Shown: positions 31,564 through 40,429, counted from the stretch's first letter. The stretch: 64,000 nucleotides of DNA from Pantoea sp. Ep11b (GCF_040783975.1 NZ_CP160631.1:3410001-3474000), one strand, 5' to 3'. Program-made: numbers and translations. The notes: generated by a model from the letters alone, not told the origin.

Positions 31564-33329
31564 CAGTAAATCTCCACAATGTTCTGCGTGTGTGCCGCCT
31601 GTCCCTGCAGCGGCTCGTTTGCCAGCGCGTGCATGGTCGCCCAGGCCAAATCGCCGTGGCTGACTTCCTCGCTGCGGCTGGTTTCATAGGTCGGACGGTT
31701 GCCGCTGGCCGTGGTGGCCTTGCGGATAGACATAAACGACTGCGCAATGTCGAGGTGGCTGGCGTCAAACTCCAGCCGCCCGCTGGCGATGGTGTCGTAA
31801 GCCTTCAGCACCAGGGCGTTCTTCACGTTGGGGTTATATACAAACTCTTTTACCTGCGGGAAAAACGTTTTGACGTTCTCATACACGCCCAGCCCGACGC
31901 CGGTGGAGTCGATGCCGATATAGGTGACGTTATACTGCTGCGTCAGCGTCCTGATGGCGTCAGCCTGCGCCCGGAAGTCCATCCCGCGCCACTGGTGACG
32001 CTCAAGGATGCGGAACTTACCGCCCGGCACGGCGGGCGGCGCCATGACCACGCACCCGGCGCTGTCGCCGTTCTGCGTGCCCTTCGCCGGGTCATAGCCG
32101 ATCCAGACTTCCTTCCAGCCAAACGGGCGCAGTGCCAGCGCCTCAAAGTCGGTCCAGACTTCCCAGCTGTCCACCATGCACTTCTGCAGCATGGCCAGCT
32201 GGAAGACCGACGCCAGATCGTCCATAAAGACGCACATCAGCAGGTTCTGGTAATCCTCCGGGCTGTAGCGCGTGCGCAGCTGCTCCAGGTCAAACAGGTC
32301 ACAGCCGCCACGCACCGCATCTTCAACGGTGACGATCTGGCGAAACTGACCGTCTTCACAGAGGCGGCCGGCGGCCAGTGACTGATGGCTGAGGTCGATA
32401 TCAACCCGGTCCGCTTTGGCCCGGCCTTTGTTGAACTGCGAACCGGACCAGAACGGATAGGCGCTGTGGGTGAGGCTGGAGGGCGTGGAAAAGTATGTTT
32501 CGCGCCATTTCTTGTGCAGCGCCATGCCGGACGCCACTTTCTGCAGTTCCTGAAACTTGGGAATCCAGAAATATTCATCCAGGTAAAGATTGCCGTGATA
32601 GCTCTGCGCGGTGCGGGCGTTGGTGCCTAAGAAGTACAGGCACGCGCCGTTACTTAGCGTCATCGGATCGCCCTTCAGGTCTACGTCAACCTCGCGGGCA
32701 AATTCGATAATGTACTGTTTAAAGACGTGCGCCTGCGCCTTACTGGCCGACAGGAAAATCTGATTGCGCCCGGTGGTCAGCGCATCGATCAGCGCCTCGC
32801 GGGCAAAAAAGAATGTCGCCCCGATCTGGCGCGACTTCAGCAGGTTGCGGACCGAATATTTATTTCCGGCCTCCCACCACTGGCGCTGGTAGCCGAACAT
32901 CGAGCCGTGGAAAACTTCCTGCAGCTTCTCGATCTGTTCGTCGCTGAACAGATTCTTTTCTGGGGGCTTGCGCGGGCCTTTGTTCCGGTTCTCCACGTTG
33001 GGGTTAAGGTCCGCTTCGTTGCCGCCGTTGCTAAACTTACCGATCCGGGCGTGGCGCTCAGACTGGCGCGCCAGCAGGTCAATTTCTTTAAAGTCTTTCC
33101 CTTCCTTCTGCTCCTTCATGATGAGCTGGCAGTAACGTGCGGCGGTGGTCAGCTGCATCTGATCCAGCGGGCCGTAGTCGCCCCACTTATCGCGCTTCTT
33201 CCAGCTGTGAACGGTTGCGGGTTTTTCTCCCAGCATTTCAGCAATGCGGGCGATGCGGTATCCCTGAAAGTACAGCAGTAAAGCCTGCCTGCGGGGATCG
33301 AGGTCGTCGGGGGCGGGTGTCATGTTCAT
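31563..33329 (-). CDS. P: terminase ATPase subunit gpP
   Basis: gpP powers DNA packaging. The protein has an N-terminal helix-turn-helix region (YRIARIAEMLGEKPATVHSWKKRDKW), an ATPase domain with NLLKSRQIGATFFFAREAL as the Walker A variant, and a nuclease-like fold containing GIDSTGVG. I start at the ATG at 33329 (MNMTPAPDD); an ATG two codons on (33323) is equally possible, and the frame stays open to 33356. No good Shine-Dalgarno sequence is seen. The late promoter signal for this operon is the Ogr dyad at 33375. Confidence 0.93.
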   Translation of the reverse strand: MNMTPAPDDLDPRRQALLLYFQGYRIARIAEMLGEKPATVHSWKKRDKWGDYGPLDQMQLTTAARYCQLIMKEQKEGKDFKEIDLLARQSERHARIGKFSNGGNEADLNPNVENRNKGPRKPPEKNLFSDEQIEKLQEVFHGSMFGYQRQWWEAGNKYSVRNLLKSRQIGATFFFAREALIDALTTGRNQIFLSASKAQAHVFKQYIIEFAREVDVDLKGDPMTLSNGACLYFLGTNARTAQSYHGNLYLDEYFWIPKFQELQKVASGMALHKKWRETYFSTPSSLTHSAYPFWSGSQFNKGRAKADRVDIDLSHQSLAAGRLCEDGQFRQIVTVEDAVRGGCDLFDLEQLRTRYSPEDYQNLLMCVFMDDLASVFQLAMLQKCMVDSWEVWTDFEALALRPFGWKEVWIGYDPAKGTQNGDSAGCVVMAPPAVPGGKFRILERHQWRGMDFRAQADAIRTLTQQYNVTYIGIDSTGVGLGVYENVKTFFPQVKEFVYNPNVKNALVLKAYDTIASGRLEFDASHLDIAQSFMSIRKATTASGNRPTYETSRSEEVSHGDLAWATMHALANEPLQGQAAHTQNIVEIY

Positions 33330-33374
33330 GCAGCCAAAATACGGCCCCGCCGCCACCTTTTCTGCTGCCCCTCA

Positions 33375-33394
33375 TTGTGTGGTTTCCCGCACAA
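33375..33394. promoter_or_regulatory. Ogr-binding dyad for divergent late promoters of P-Q and O-S
   Basis: TTGTGTGGTTTCCCGCACAA fits TTGT-N12-ACAA, close to the P2 Ogr/delta site, which is centred near -55 of late promoters. A -10-like CATAGG lies at 33432-33437 for O; on the other strand TATTTT (33336-33341) could serve P. Confidence 0.7.
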
Positions 33395-33471
33395 CGTCCG
33401 CGCGTTGTTTCGATACCCCTGCCGCCGCAAACATAGGGCCTCACAGAGTTTTACTGACCGGAGCCTGGACA

Positions 33472-34329
33472 ATGGCAAAGAAAGCAAAGCGTTTTCGTAT
33501 CGGGGTGGAAGGTGCCACCACGGACGGGCGCACCATCGAGCGCAGCTGGCTTGAACAGATGGCGGCAAATTACAGCCCTGAGCTGTACACCGCCGTGATC
33601 AACATGGAGCACATCAAGGGCTATACGCCTGACAGCCCGTTTCGCCGCTTTGGTGTGGTAGAAGCGCTGGACGCAGAAGAAATCAGCGACGGCCCGCTGA
33701 AGGGCAGGCTGGGGCTGTATGCCGTGATTAACCCGACGGATGAACTGGTCACGCTGACCGGTGCCATGCAGAAAACCTTCACCTCTATGGAAATCCGCCC
33801 GGAGTTTGCGGACACCGGCGCGGCCTATCTGATTGGCCTGGCCGTGACCGACGATCCGGCCAGCCTCGGCACCGAAATGCTGCAGTTCAGCACCAGCGCC
33901 GGGGCGAACCCGCTGGCAAACCGCAAGCAGCATCCTGACAACGTTTTCTCTGCCGCTGAGGAAACCCTGATCGAGTTTGAGGACGTGGCAGACGAAAAGC
34001 CCGCCCTGTTTGCCCGCATAAAGGCGATGTTCAGCAGACAGCAGCAGACCGACGCGGCCCGCTTCAGCGACGTGCATCAGGCCGTGGAGCTGATTGCCAC
34101 GGAGCAGCAGGACCTGAGCGCGCGCCTTGAAACGGCACTGAGCGAACAGGCTGACAGCCTGAAATCACATTTCAGCAGTGCGCTGGGTGAGGAAGTGCTG
34201 AAGCGCGAACAGCTGCAGGCGGACTTCACCGAACTGCAGCAGCAGCTGAGCCGGGAAGATGGCCGCCAGCAGGTCCGCCCGCGCACGCCGGGTAACGGCA
34301 GCGGCGGCGAAGTGCGCACCGACTGCTGA
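33472..34329 (+). CDS. O: capsid scaffolding protein and protease gpO
   Basis: gpO guides capsid assembly and cleaves capsid proteins. From the ATG at 33472 the product is 285 residues. It contains NMEHIKGYTPDSPFR (His of the serine-protease triad) and KTFTSMEIRPEF (Ser), followed by a coiled-coil scaffold region. The longer frame back to 33322 crosses the late promoter and lacks homology. GGAG precedes the chosen start by ten bases. Confidence 0.94.
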   Translation: MAKKAKRFRIGVEGATTDGRTIERSWLEQMAANYSPELYTAVINMEHIKGYTPDSPFRRFGVVEALDAEEISDGPLKGRLGLYAVINPTDELVTLTGAMQKTFTSMEIRPEFADTGAAYLIGLAVTDDPASLGTEMLQFSTSAGANPLANRKQHPDNVFSAAEETLIEFEDVADEKPALFARIKAMFSRQQQTDAARFSDVHQAVELIATEQQDLSARLETALSEQADSLKSHFSSALGEEVLKREQLQADFTELQQQLSREDGRQQVRPRTPGNGSGGEVRTDC

Positions 34330-34373
34330 TACAGCGGCGGCAAACCTTTTTAACGAACAGAGAAAGCAGAGCG

Positions 34374-35570
34374 ATGAAAAATACTACCCGTTTTAAGCTG
34401 AATGCTTACATGTCGGTGCTGGCAGAAATCAACAAGATTGACCTGTCCGCGCTGAACAGCAAATTCACCATTGAGCCGTCCGTGTCGCAGACGCTGGAAA
34501 GCAAAATTCAGGAGTCGTCCGCGTTCCTGCAGGCCATCAACATCATGCCGGTCAGTGAGCAGAGCGGTGAACGGCTGGGGCTGGGGATCGGCACCACCAT
34601 TGCGGGCACCACCGACACCACCCAGCAAGAGCGCGAACCGACCGACCCGACTTACATCGACGGCGACGGCTACAAATGCACGCAGACCAACTTTGACACG
34701 GCGCTGCCTTATTCAAAGCTGGACATGTGGGCGAAGTTCAGCGATTTCCAGGTGCGCATCCGTGACGCCATCGTGAAGCGTCAGGCGCTGGACCGCATCA
34801 TGATCGGCTTCAACGGCCTGAAGCGTGAGAAAACCTCCAACCGCGTGCAGAACCCACTGCTGCAGGACGTGAATATCGGCTGGCTGGAGAAAATCCGCCA
34901 GGAAAAACCGGCGCAGGTGCTGGGCCAGCACATCGGTGACGACGGCAAAGTGGTATCGGACAAAATCACCGTCGGGATCGGCGGCCTGTTCCGTAACCTG
35001 GACGCGGTGGTGATGGGCGCGGTGTCAGAAAAAATCGGCGTGCAGTACCAGGACGACACCGAACTGGTGGTGATCTGCGGACGCCAGCTGCTGGCTGACA
35101 AGTATTTCCCGCTGGTCAATCAGAGCCAGCCAAACACCGAAGCACTGGCCGCTGATCTGATCATCAGCCAGAAGCGCATCGGTGGCCTGCAGGCGGTGCG
35201 CGCGCCTTACTTCCCGGCCAATGCGCTGCTGATCACCCGCCTGGATAACCTGTCCATCTACTGGCAGGAAGAGACGCGTCGCCGTTCCATCATCGACAAC
35301 CCGAAACGTGACCGCATCGAAAACCTTGAGTCGGTTAACGAGGCCTACGTGGTCGAGGACTACGACTGCACCTGCCTGGTGGAAAACATCGAGCTGCTGG
35401 AGCAGGAGCCGGAAAAAGCGCCGGGTGAGATGAGCGACGCGGAAATCGCACGTATCGCCGCCGTAGCGGCCAGCGTGGTCAAGTCCATGAGCGGCTCGGA
35501 CAGTTCAGCCGCCAGCGCGGAAACCACGCAGACCGGTGATGCCGGTGATGGCAGCAAAGGCGGAGCGTAA
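34374..35570 (+). CDS. N: major capsid protein gpN
   Basis: gpN builds the icosahedral head. The 398-residue protein has the P2-type blocks NIMPVSEQSGERLGLG, DFALPYSKLDMWAKF-like text, RQALDRIMIGFNG, and EEETRRRSIIDNPKRDRIEN-type sequence near residue 305. Its C terminus is extended by an acidic and then Ser/Ala/Gly-rich tail (about 350-398). Cleavage by gpO at the N terminus is expected from P2. Confidence 0.95.
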   Translation: MKNTTRFKLNAYMSVLAEINKIDLSALNSKFTIEPSVSQTLESKIQESSAFLQAINIMPVSEQSGERLGLGIGTTIAGTTDTTQQEREPTDPTYIDGDGYKCTQTNFDTALPYSKLDMWAKFSDFQVRIRDAIVKRQALDRIMIGFNGLKREKTSNRVQNPLLQDVNIGWLEKIRQEKPAQVLGQHIGDDGKVVSDKITVGIGGLFRNLDAVVMGAVSEKIGVQYQDDTELVVICGRQLLADKYFPLVNQSQPNTEALAADLIISQKRIGGLQAVRAPYFPANALLITRLDNLSIYWQEETRRRSIIDNPKRDRIENLESVNEAYVVEDYDCTCLVENIELLEQEPEKAPGEMSDAEIARIAAVAASVVKSMSGSDSSAASAETTQTGDAGDGSKGGA

Positions 35571-35573
35571 CCC

Positions 35574-36218
35574 GTGACCAACCCTTTCCGCGCGCATACG
35601 CGCTTTATTCAGGCACAGGAGGCCGCCCGGTCGGGCGGCAGTGGCCGCAGCACAAAGAGCTATGACCTGATGCTGCTCCAGCTGAACGAAGACCGCCGCC
35701 GCCTAAAGGGCATTCAGTCCAACGTCCGTAAGGCCGAAATCAAGGTGGAGGTGCTGCCGAAGTACGCCGCCTGGGCTGAGGGCGTGCTGAGTGCTGACGG
35801 CGCGCAGCAGGACGACGTGATGATGTACGTGATGCTCTGGCGCGTTGACGCCGGTGACTATGCCGGTGCGCTCGCGATTGGTCGCCATGCGCTGAAGCAC
35901 GGCTGGACGATGCCGCTGGGACACCGCACCACCGCAACGGTGCTGGCTGAAGAAATTGCCGACGCGGCAAAGGCCGCCGTGCTGGCGAAGACGCCGTTTG
36001 ATCCGGCCCTGCTGCTGGAGGCGCTGGAAGCTGTGGACGCACACGACATGCCCGATCAGTCACGCGCCCGTCTGCACAAGTCCATCGGCTGGGTGCTGAC
36101 GGAAAGCAGCCCGGCGTCCGCGCTGAACCATCTGAAGCGCGCCCTGCAGCTGGACGAGAAGTGCGGCGTTAAAAAAGACATTGAACAGCTGGAGCGGAAG
36201 ATCCGCAACGCCAGCTGA
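35574..36218 (+). CDS. M: terminase endonuclease subunit gpM
   Basis: gpM cuts cos and pairs with gpP in packaging. The 214-residue protein starts at GTG 35574, three bases after the N stop, and contains SYDLMLLQLNEDRRRLKGIQS and the helical repeat-like C-terminal region SRARLHKSIGWVL, as in P2 M. The gap to L (36219-36317) holds no gene. Confidence 0.93.
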   Translation: MTNPFRAHTRFIQAQEAARSGGSGRSTKSYDLMLLQLNEDRRRLKGIQSNVRKAEIKVEVLPKYAAWAEGVLSADGAQQDDVMMYVMLWRVDAGDYAGALAIGRHALKHGWTMPLGHRTTATVLAEEIADAAKAAVLAKTPFDPALLLEALEAVDAHDMPDQSRARLHKSIGWVLTESSPASALNHLKRALQLDEKCGVKKDIEQLERKIRNAS

Positions 36219-36317
36219 TAACCGGACGTGCCCACGCGCGGGGCGGCACGGGGTGGCGACAGGCAGCGCCGCATCAAAACCCCGTCCACCGCCCACCTAT
36301 TCAGGAGAAACAGAACG

Positions 36318-36782
36318 ATGGAATTTATCGCGCCACAGAAGGCGACGGGAACGCCGGACATTATCCCCAACAACTCATTCTGGCCCGACGTTGATCTGGC
36401 GAAGTTCCGCAGCGTCATGCGCGTTGACGGCACCGTGACGCCGGAGCGTCTGCGGCAGGTGGTACTGACCGCGATGGCGGAGGTTAACGCGGAGCTTTAC
36501 CCGTGGCGTGAGCGGCAGGAGCTGGCCGGGCGTAACAGTCTGGCCGACGTTCCGGCGGAGCGTCTGGCCGGTGTGAGCGTGCGGCTGCATCACTATGAAA
36601 ATGCGGTGTGGTGCTGGACCCGCGCGGTGCTGAACGAGCGTTATCAGGATTTTGACGCCACCGCTGCCGCAGCGAAGCGCGGCGAAGAACTGAATGATGC
36701 CAGCGGCGATCTCTGGCGTGATGCGCGCTGGGCCGTCAGCCGCGTGCAGGACATGCCGCACTGCACCGTGGAGCTTATCTGA
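36318..36782 (+). CDS. L: head completion protein gpL
   Basis: gpL stabilises the filled head at the connector. From the ATG at 36318 it is 154 residues. It contains NNSFWPDVDLAKFRSVMRVDGTVTPERLRQ and WTRAVLNERYQDFDAT, matching the P2 L family. The frame remains open upstream to 36228 but the earlier part is without similarity. AGGAGAAACAG precedes the start. Confidence 0.93.
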   Translation: MEFIAPQKATGTPDIIPNNSFWPDVDLAKFRSVMRVDGTVTPERLRQVVLTAMAEVNAELYPWRERQELAGRNSLADVPAERLAGVSVRLHHYENAVWCWTRAVLNERYQDFDATAAAAKRGEELNDASGDLWRDARWAVSRVQDMPHCTVELI

Positions 36783-36985
36783 TGAAGGTGCGTGCGCAGC
36801 AGTATGACACGGTGGACGCACTCTGCTGGCGTCACTGCGGGCGCACGCAGGGCATGACGGAACAGGTGCTGCAGGCAAATCCGGGGCTGGCGGAGCACGG
36901 TCCCCTCTTACCGCACGGGCTGGAAGTGGAGCTGCCGGACGTGACAGCGACGGCCACCGTCCAGGCCGTCCAGCTTTGGGACTGA
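36782..36985 (+). CDS. X: tail protein gpX
   Basis: The 67-residue protein, MKVRAQQYDTVDALCWRHCG and NPGLAEHGPLLPHGLEVELP, is the small LysM-like gpX family found in P2-like phages. It is needed for tail assembly. Its ATG overlaps the L stop (TGATG). Confidence 0.92.
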   Translation: MKVRAQQYDTVDALCWRHCGRTQGMTEQVLQANPGLAEHGPLLPHGLEVELPDVTATATVQAVQLWD

Positions 36986-36988
36986 ATC

Positions 36989-37201
36989 ATGTGGGAAAAA
37001 ATCAGCACCTTTATGACCTGGTGTATTGCGGTGGTGATGGCGTGGCTGGGCGGCATGGACCTGAAAGACGTGTCCACCGTGGCCGGTGTGCTTATCGGCC
37101 TGCTGATGGCGCTCATCAGTTGGTACTACAAACACAAAACCTACCAGCTGCTGGCAAGCGGGCGCATTACGCGGAGGGAGTATGAATCTGCAGACCGTTA
37201 A
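36989..37201 (+). CDS. Y: holin gpY
   Basis: The 70-residue protein has two hydrophobic segments (about 7-22 and 30-47) and a charged end, in the position of the P2 holin gene. It makes the inner-membrane lesion that times lysis and lets the membrane-tethered endolysin depolarise. Its 3' end overlaps K by 20 bases. Confidence 0.85.
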   Translation: MWEKISTFMTWCIAVVMAWLGGMDLKDVSTVAGVLIGLLMALISWYYKHKTYQLLASGRITRREYESADR

Positions 37202-37691
37202 ACGCTGCGCCGTGGGCGTGGTGCTGGCACTGGCTGCCACGATGCCCGGTTTTCAGCAGTTGCACACCTCTGTGGAGGGGCTGCGGCTGATTGCCGATTA
37301 TGAGGGCTGCCGCCTGCAGCCGTACCAGTGCAGCGCGGGAAAGTGGACCGACGGGATCGGCAACACGTCCGGCGTGGTGCCGGGTAAATCCATCACGGAG
37401 CGGCAGGCGGCGGGGAATTTCATCACCAACGTGTTGCGCACTGAGGCGGCACTGGCGCGCTGCGTGGCGGTTTCCATGCCGCAGCAGGTTTATGACGCGC
37501 TGGTGTCGCTGGCGTTCAACGTGGGAACCGGCAACGTGTGCGGCTCCACGATGGTGGCGCTACTGAAAAAGGGTAAATGGCGCGAGGCGTGTTATCAGCT
37601 GCCGCGCTGGGTGTACGTGAAAGGCGTCTTTAATCAGGGGCTGGATAACCGGCGCGGGCGTGAACTGGCATGGTGCCTTAAAGGAGTCTGA
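37182..37691 (+). CDS. K: SAR-type endolysin gpK (E-C-T lysozyme)
   Basis: The 169-residue lysozyme has an N-terminal weakly hydrophobic helix (about 8-23), a signal-anchor-release segment. Glu41, Cys50 and Thr56 are in the spacing of the P1 Lyz triad E-8x-C-5x-T. Cys9 lies in the SAR helix and Cys43 seven residues before the catalytic Cys50, as in P1 Lyz, where a disulfide cages the active site until the SAR helix leaves the membrane. The same control is inferred here. It cleaves peptidoglycan at lysis. Confidence 0.92.
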   Translation: MNLQTVKRCAVGVVLALAATMPGFQQLHTSVEGLRLIADYEGCRLQPYQCSAGKWTDGIGNTSGVVPGKSITERQAAGNFITNVLRTEAALARCVAVSMPQQVYDALVSLAFNVGTGNVCGSTMVALLKKGKWREACYQLPRWVYVKGVFNQGLDNRRGRELAWCLKGV

Positions 37692-37692
37692 G

Positions 37693-38067
37693 ATGCAGAT
37701 GGTAAAAAAATGGTGGTTTACGGCGTTACTCACCGTCCTGCTGACGCTGGTCAGTATCAATAATGGCAGCTTTGCGGGCTATCCGCTGGCGGCCCTGCTC
37801 TGGGCGGAGTTTATAGCCTGGGCTTTCATCGGTTTTTCCGGGCTGTGCTGCGCCGCCACGCTGACCGGCGGAGAGCGTAAGCGGACGTTTGCCTGGCTGC
37901 TGAGGTTTGCGCAGCTGGCTGACCGCGTGCCGCTCAGGTGGTATCACCGCGTGATCGTCGCTCTGGTGATGTGGACAGCAGGATGGCAGCTGGCGGTTCT
38001 CATGAGCATGAATGCTCTGTTTTATCGCTGGATGATCAGGCCAGAGCTGAAGCGGGTAGCGGCATGA
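37693..38067 (+). CDS. lysA: LysA-like lysis regulatory membrane protein
   Basis: From the ATG at 37693 (AAAGGAG upstream) the 124-residue protein has about four hydrophobic segments and the position of P2 lysA, whose product modulates lysis timing, probably as an antiholin. Sequence recognition is weaker than for neighbours. It overlaps lysB by four bases (ATGA). Confidence 0.78.
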   Translation: MQMVKKWWFTALLTVLLTLVSINNGSFAGYPLAALLWAEFIAWAFIGFSGLCCAATLTGGERKRTFAWLLRFAQLADRVPLRWYHRVIVALVMWTAGWQLAVLMSMNALFYRWMIRPELKRVAA

Positions 38068-38492
38068 CGCGCGCACTGGCGGCCATCGTGCTGATCCTGC
38101 TGGTATTCGCTGGCGTGCAGTCTTACCGGCTGAGCAGCGCCCACGGCAGGATCGATGCGCAGCAGACCACCATTGCGGGCCAGGGCAAAAAGCTGAGCCA
38201 GAAAAACAGCCAGCTGATCGCCCTTAACATTCTGACGCAGACCAGCAGCCAGGCGCAGACGCAGCTTTACGCCGCCGCCGAACGCAACGGCCAGCTGCTG
38301 CGCGACCGGCAGCGAAAGATTGAGGAGCTGAAACGTGAAAATGAAGACCTGCGCCGCTGGGCTGATGCCGCTCTGCCTGATCCTGTTGTCCGGCTGCGCC
38401 AGCGACCGGCCCTCTCAGGAGGTGAATCTTACCGTGAGTGGCTGTCCGAAAATCACCCGCTGCCAGCTGGACCCGGCAGCACCGCGCACTAA
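38064..38492 (+). CDS. lysB: LysB, Rz-like inner-membrane spanin subunit
   Basis: The 142-residue product from ATG 38064 has one N-terminal membrane helix (ALAAIVLILLVFAGVQ) and a long periplasmic coiled coil rich in Gln, Lys and Glu. This is the Rz (i-spanin) design that fuses inner and outer membranes with LysC in the last step of lysis. The longer frame from 37938 lacks support. lysC starts inside it in another phase. Confidence 0.88.
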   Translation: MTRALAAIVLILLVFAGVQSYRLSSAHGRIDAQQTTIAGQGKKLSQKNSQLIALNILTQTSSQAQTQLYAAAERNGQLLRDRQRKIEELKRENEDLRRWADAALPDPVVRLRQRPALSGGESYREWLSENHPLPAGPGSTAH

Positions 38493-38625
38493 CGGCGACC
38501 TTGTGGCCCTGCTGGACGAAACGGAAGCCGCCTGGGCGGCGTGTGCCGGTAAGGTTGATACCATCATCAGCTGTCAGGAAAAAGACGATGAACAAGCCGC
38601 AGTCCTTACGCAGCGCCCTGAATAA
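38335..38625 (+). CDS. lysC: LysC, Rz1-like outer-membrane spanin lipoprotein
   Basis: This gene starts inside lysB in another phase, the usual nested Rz/Rz1 arrangement. The 96-residue product has a lipoprotein signal ending LLSGC and a short Pro-containing periplasmic part. I start at GTG 38335 because GAGGAG lies seven bases upstream; ATG 38341 is in frame. It runs past the lysB stop and overlaps R by 38 bases. Confidence 0.88.
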   Translation: MKMKTCAAGLMPLCLILLSGCASDRPSQEVNLTVSGCPKITRCQLDPAAPRTNGDLVALLDETEAAWAACAGKVDTIISCQEKDDEQAAVLTQRPE

Positions 38626-39019
38626 GTCGGTCCCTTATGTGGCCGACAACCCGGACCGCCTGCACCTGTTCGTGGACAGCGGGCAGGTGGTTGCCACGTC
38701 TGCCCCGTCCCTGTCGTGGGAATATCGCTACACGCTGAACGTGGTGATCACCGACTTCACCGGCGATCAGAACCTGCTGATGGCCCCGGTGCTGTTGTGG
38801 CTGCGGGAAAACCAGCCCGACGCGCTGCAGAACAGCGAAGAGCGCGAAAAGCTGTTTTCGTTTGAGGTGGATATTCTGGCAAACGACCGCTGTGACATCA
38901 GCATGGATCTGAAACTGACAGAGCGCATTGTGGCAACGACGGTGGATGGTAAAACCAGCATTGAGGCGGTGCCGGAACCGGACGTGCCGGAGGAAGTCTG
39001 GACGGTGAAACGTGGCTGA
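38588..39019 (+). CDS. R: tail completion protein gpR
   Basis: The 143-residue protein from ATG 38588 (MNKPQSLRSALNKSVPYVADNPDRLHLF) has the P2 R family sequence, including FTGDQNLLMAPVLLWLRENQPD. It acts at the head-proximal end of the tail. The frame extends upstream to 38438 only as a shadow of lysBC. Confidence 0.92.
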   Translation: MNKPQSLRSALNKSVPYVADNPDRLHLFVDSGQVVATSAPSLSWEYRYTLNVVITDFTGDQNLLMAPVLLWLRENQPDALQNSEEREKLFSFEVDILANDRCDISMDLKLTERIVATTVDGKTSIEAVPEPDVPEEVWTVKRG

Positions 39020-39458
39020 ACTGCATGAAGTGGATGCCTGGCTGGCGGCGCTGCTGTCGCAGCTGGAACCGGCGGCACGGAAAAAGATGCTGCGCGAGGT
39101 GGCGCGCGACGTGCGCCGGATTCAGCAGGCAAACATCACCGCGCAGCGTTCCCCGGACGGCACCGCATGGGAACCGCGCCGCGTAACAGCCCGCAGCAAA
39201 AAGGGGCGCATCCGTCGCGGCATGTTCGCAAAAATGAAAACGGCAAAGTATCTGAAGGCGCAGGCGAGCACAGACGCCGCAGAGGTGGCCTTTGTTCCGG
39301 CGGTACAGAAGCTGGCCCGCGTCCATCACTACGGCCTGCGGGACCGGGTAAGCCGTCACGGCCCGGTGGTGAAATATGCGGAACGTCCGCTGCTGGGCGT
39401 GAATGACGATGTAGAAAGTATGGTGCGACAGATACTTCTGAGATTTTTAAATGACTAA
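39012..39458 (+). CDS. S: tail completion protein gpS
   Basis: The 148-residue basic protein begins with GTG at 39012, overlapping R by eight bases. It contains WLAALLSQLEPAARKKMLREVARDVRRIQQANITAQRSPDG (across residues 10-50), as in P2 S. Its C terminus is of normal length, so the cargo gene that follows was inserted cleanly. It converges with that gene, overlapping it by four bases. Confidence 0.92.
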   Translation: MAELHEVDAWLAALLSQLEPAARKKMLREVARDVRRIQQANITAQRSPDGTAWEPRRVTARSKKGRIRRGMFAKMKTAKYLKAQASTDAAEVAFVPAVQKLARVHHYGLRDRVSRHGPVVKYAERPLLGVNDDVESMVRQILLRFLND

Positions 39459-40339
39459 AGTCTTTCTAAAAAACTGCGTGCTTTCCCATGATTAATTTCA
39501 TCCTGTATTGCTCTTCCCGCCCCATCAGCCGAAGGGTAAATATCAGCCGCACTGAAGCCAGCTTTATAAAGTAAGCGGAAAGCCTCAGAGGCTTCAGTAA
39601 CAGGCAGTGTATACTTAAAAAATATTGGGTGACATAGGTCAGAGGTTAATTCATGCAAGCTGGTTATAGTCGTATTTCCACCTCTTTTCCCATTATTCGG
39701 GTGTATAGTAAAAAGGCCGTACTGTGCAGCAAGATGTGGGCTTATCGAGCCTGCAGAAGTGTGAATTTTTATTTGAGAATGTAGCCCTAGCTGTTCAGTA
39801 TTCAAAGCCCATAAAGCCAGCTTACTTTCCTTATTCCACTCGCGGTGATTGGCTAAGCACGAGCTTACAGCGAAATATAAAGCTGTATATGCGAGTCGCG
39901 TCCAGTCCAATAACCTTGTAGGAACGCCATGATGTTGAGCCATTGCCATTAAATCTAATAACTCTGGGTTAGGCCATAATGACGGATTGATGAACCATTT
40001 ACTTTGGTTATCTAAATCTAAGTTAAGACTTCGAAAAGATTGACTGTCACCGGGAATACTTACTCCTATCCGATCACAGGCTTTAACGAAAGAGTTTAAT
40101 AATAAAAGTTCATTTGCCACGATGTCGTTTGACTTAGGTTCCCCTCCCATAAAAATACGAGCTGAAAAATCTCTGAGCACAGATGGTATTAAACCCCATG
40201 TCGCGTCAGCTTGCCCCCTGTAAACAATATCATCAACACAATTAGGATCAATTTTTTGAGTTGGGGAGAGTGCATCCCAAAGTTTTTTTGCGTCATTAAA
40301 TTCACGCAATTCATAAGTGCTGTAGTTTCGCTTTTCCAT
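39455..40339 (-). CDS. FRG-domain cargo protein
   Basis: The 294-residue protein carries an FRG domain: YRGQADATWGLIPSVLRD near residue 40 and AQHHGVPTRLLDWTRLAYTALYFAV near residue 135. The FRG family is widespread in mobile elements and defence loci, but its biochemical role is unsettled. It is transcribed against the late genes from AT-rich DNA and sits where P2 carries its orf30 cargo, between S and V. I use the ATG at 40339, with GAGG eight bases upstream; an ATG two codons earlier is too close to it. Expression in the lysogen is likely. Confidence 0.85.
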   Translation of the reverse strand: MEKRNYSTYELREFNDAKKLWDALSPTQKIDPNCVDDIVYRGQADATWGLIPSVLRDFSARIFMGGEPKSNDIVANELLLLNSFVKACDRIGVSIPGDSQSFRSLNLDLDNQSKWFINPSLWPNPELLDLMAMAQHHGVPTRLLDWTRLAYTALYFAVSSCLANHREWNKESKLALWALNTEQLGLHSQIKIHTSAGSISPHLAAQYGLFTIHPNNGKRGGNTTITSLHELTSDLCHPIFFKYTLPVTEASEAFRLLYKAGFSAADIYPSADGAGRAIQDEINHGKARSFLERL

Positions 40340-40364
40340 CTGCATAGCCTCATCAAAAAAGCCT

Positions 40365-40384
40365 TTGTATCAGATGCCACACAA
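40365..40384 (+). promoter_or_regulatory. Ogr-binding dyad upstream of V
   Basis: TTGTATCAGATGCCACACAA fits TTGT-N12-ACAA. It would drive the VWJIHG operon. A site centred at -55 would put the transcription start at or next to the V ATG (40430), so the V leader would be very short or absent; no Shine-Dalgarno sequence is seen before V. Confidence 0.6.
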
Positions 40385-40429
40385 ATACTCACGATCCCTT
40401 TTACCTGTGACTAATGCCAGTCTTTAGAC

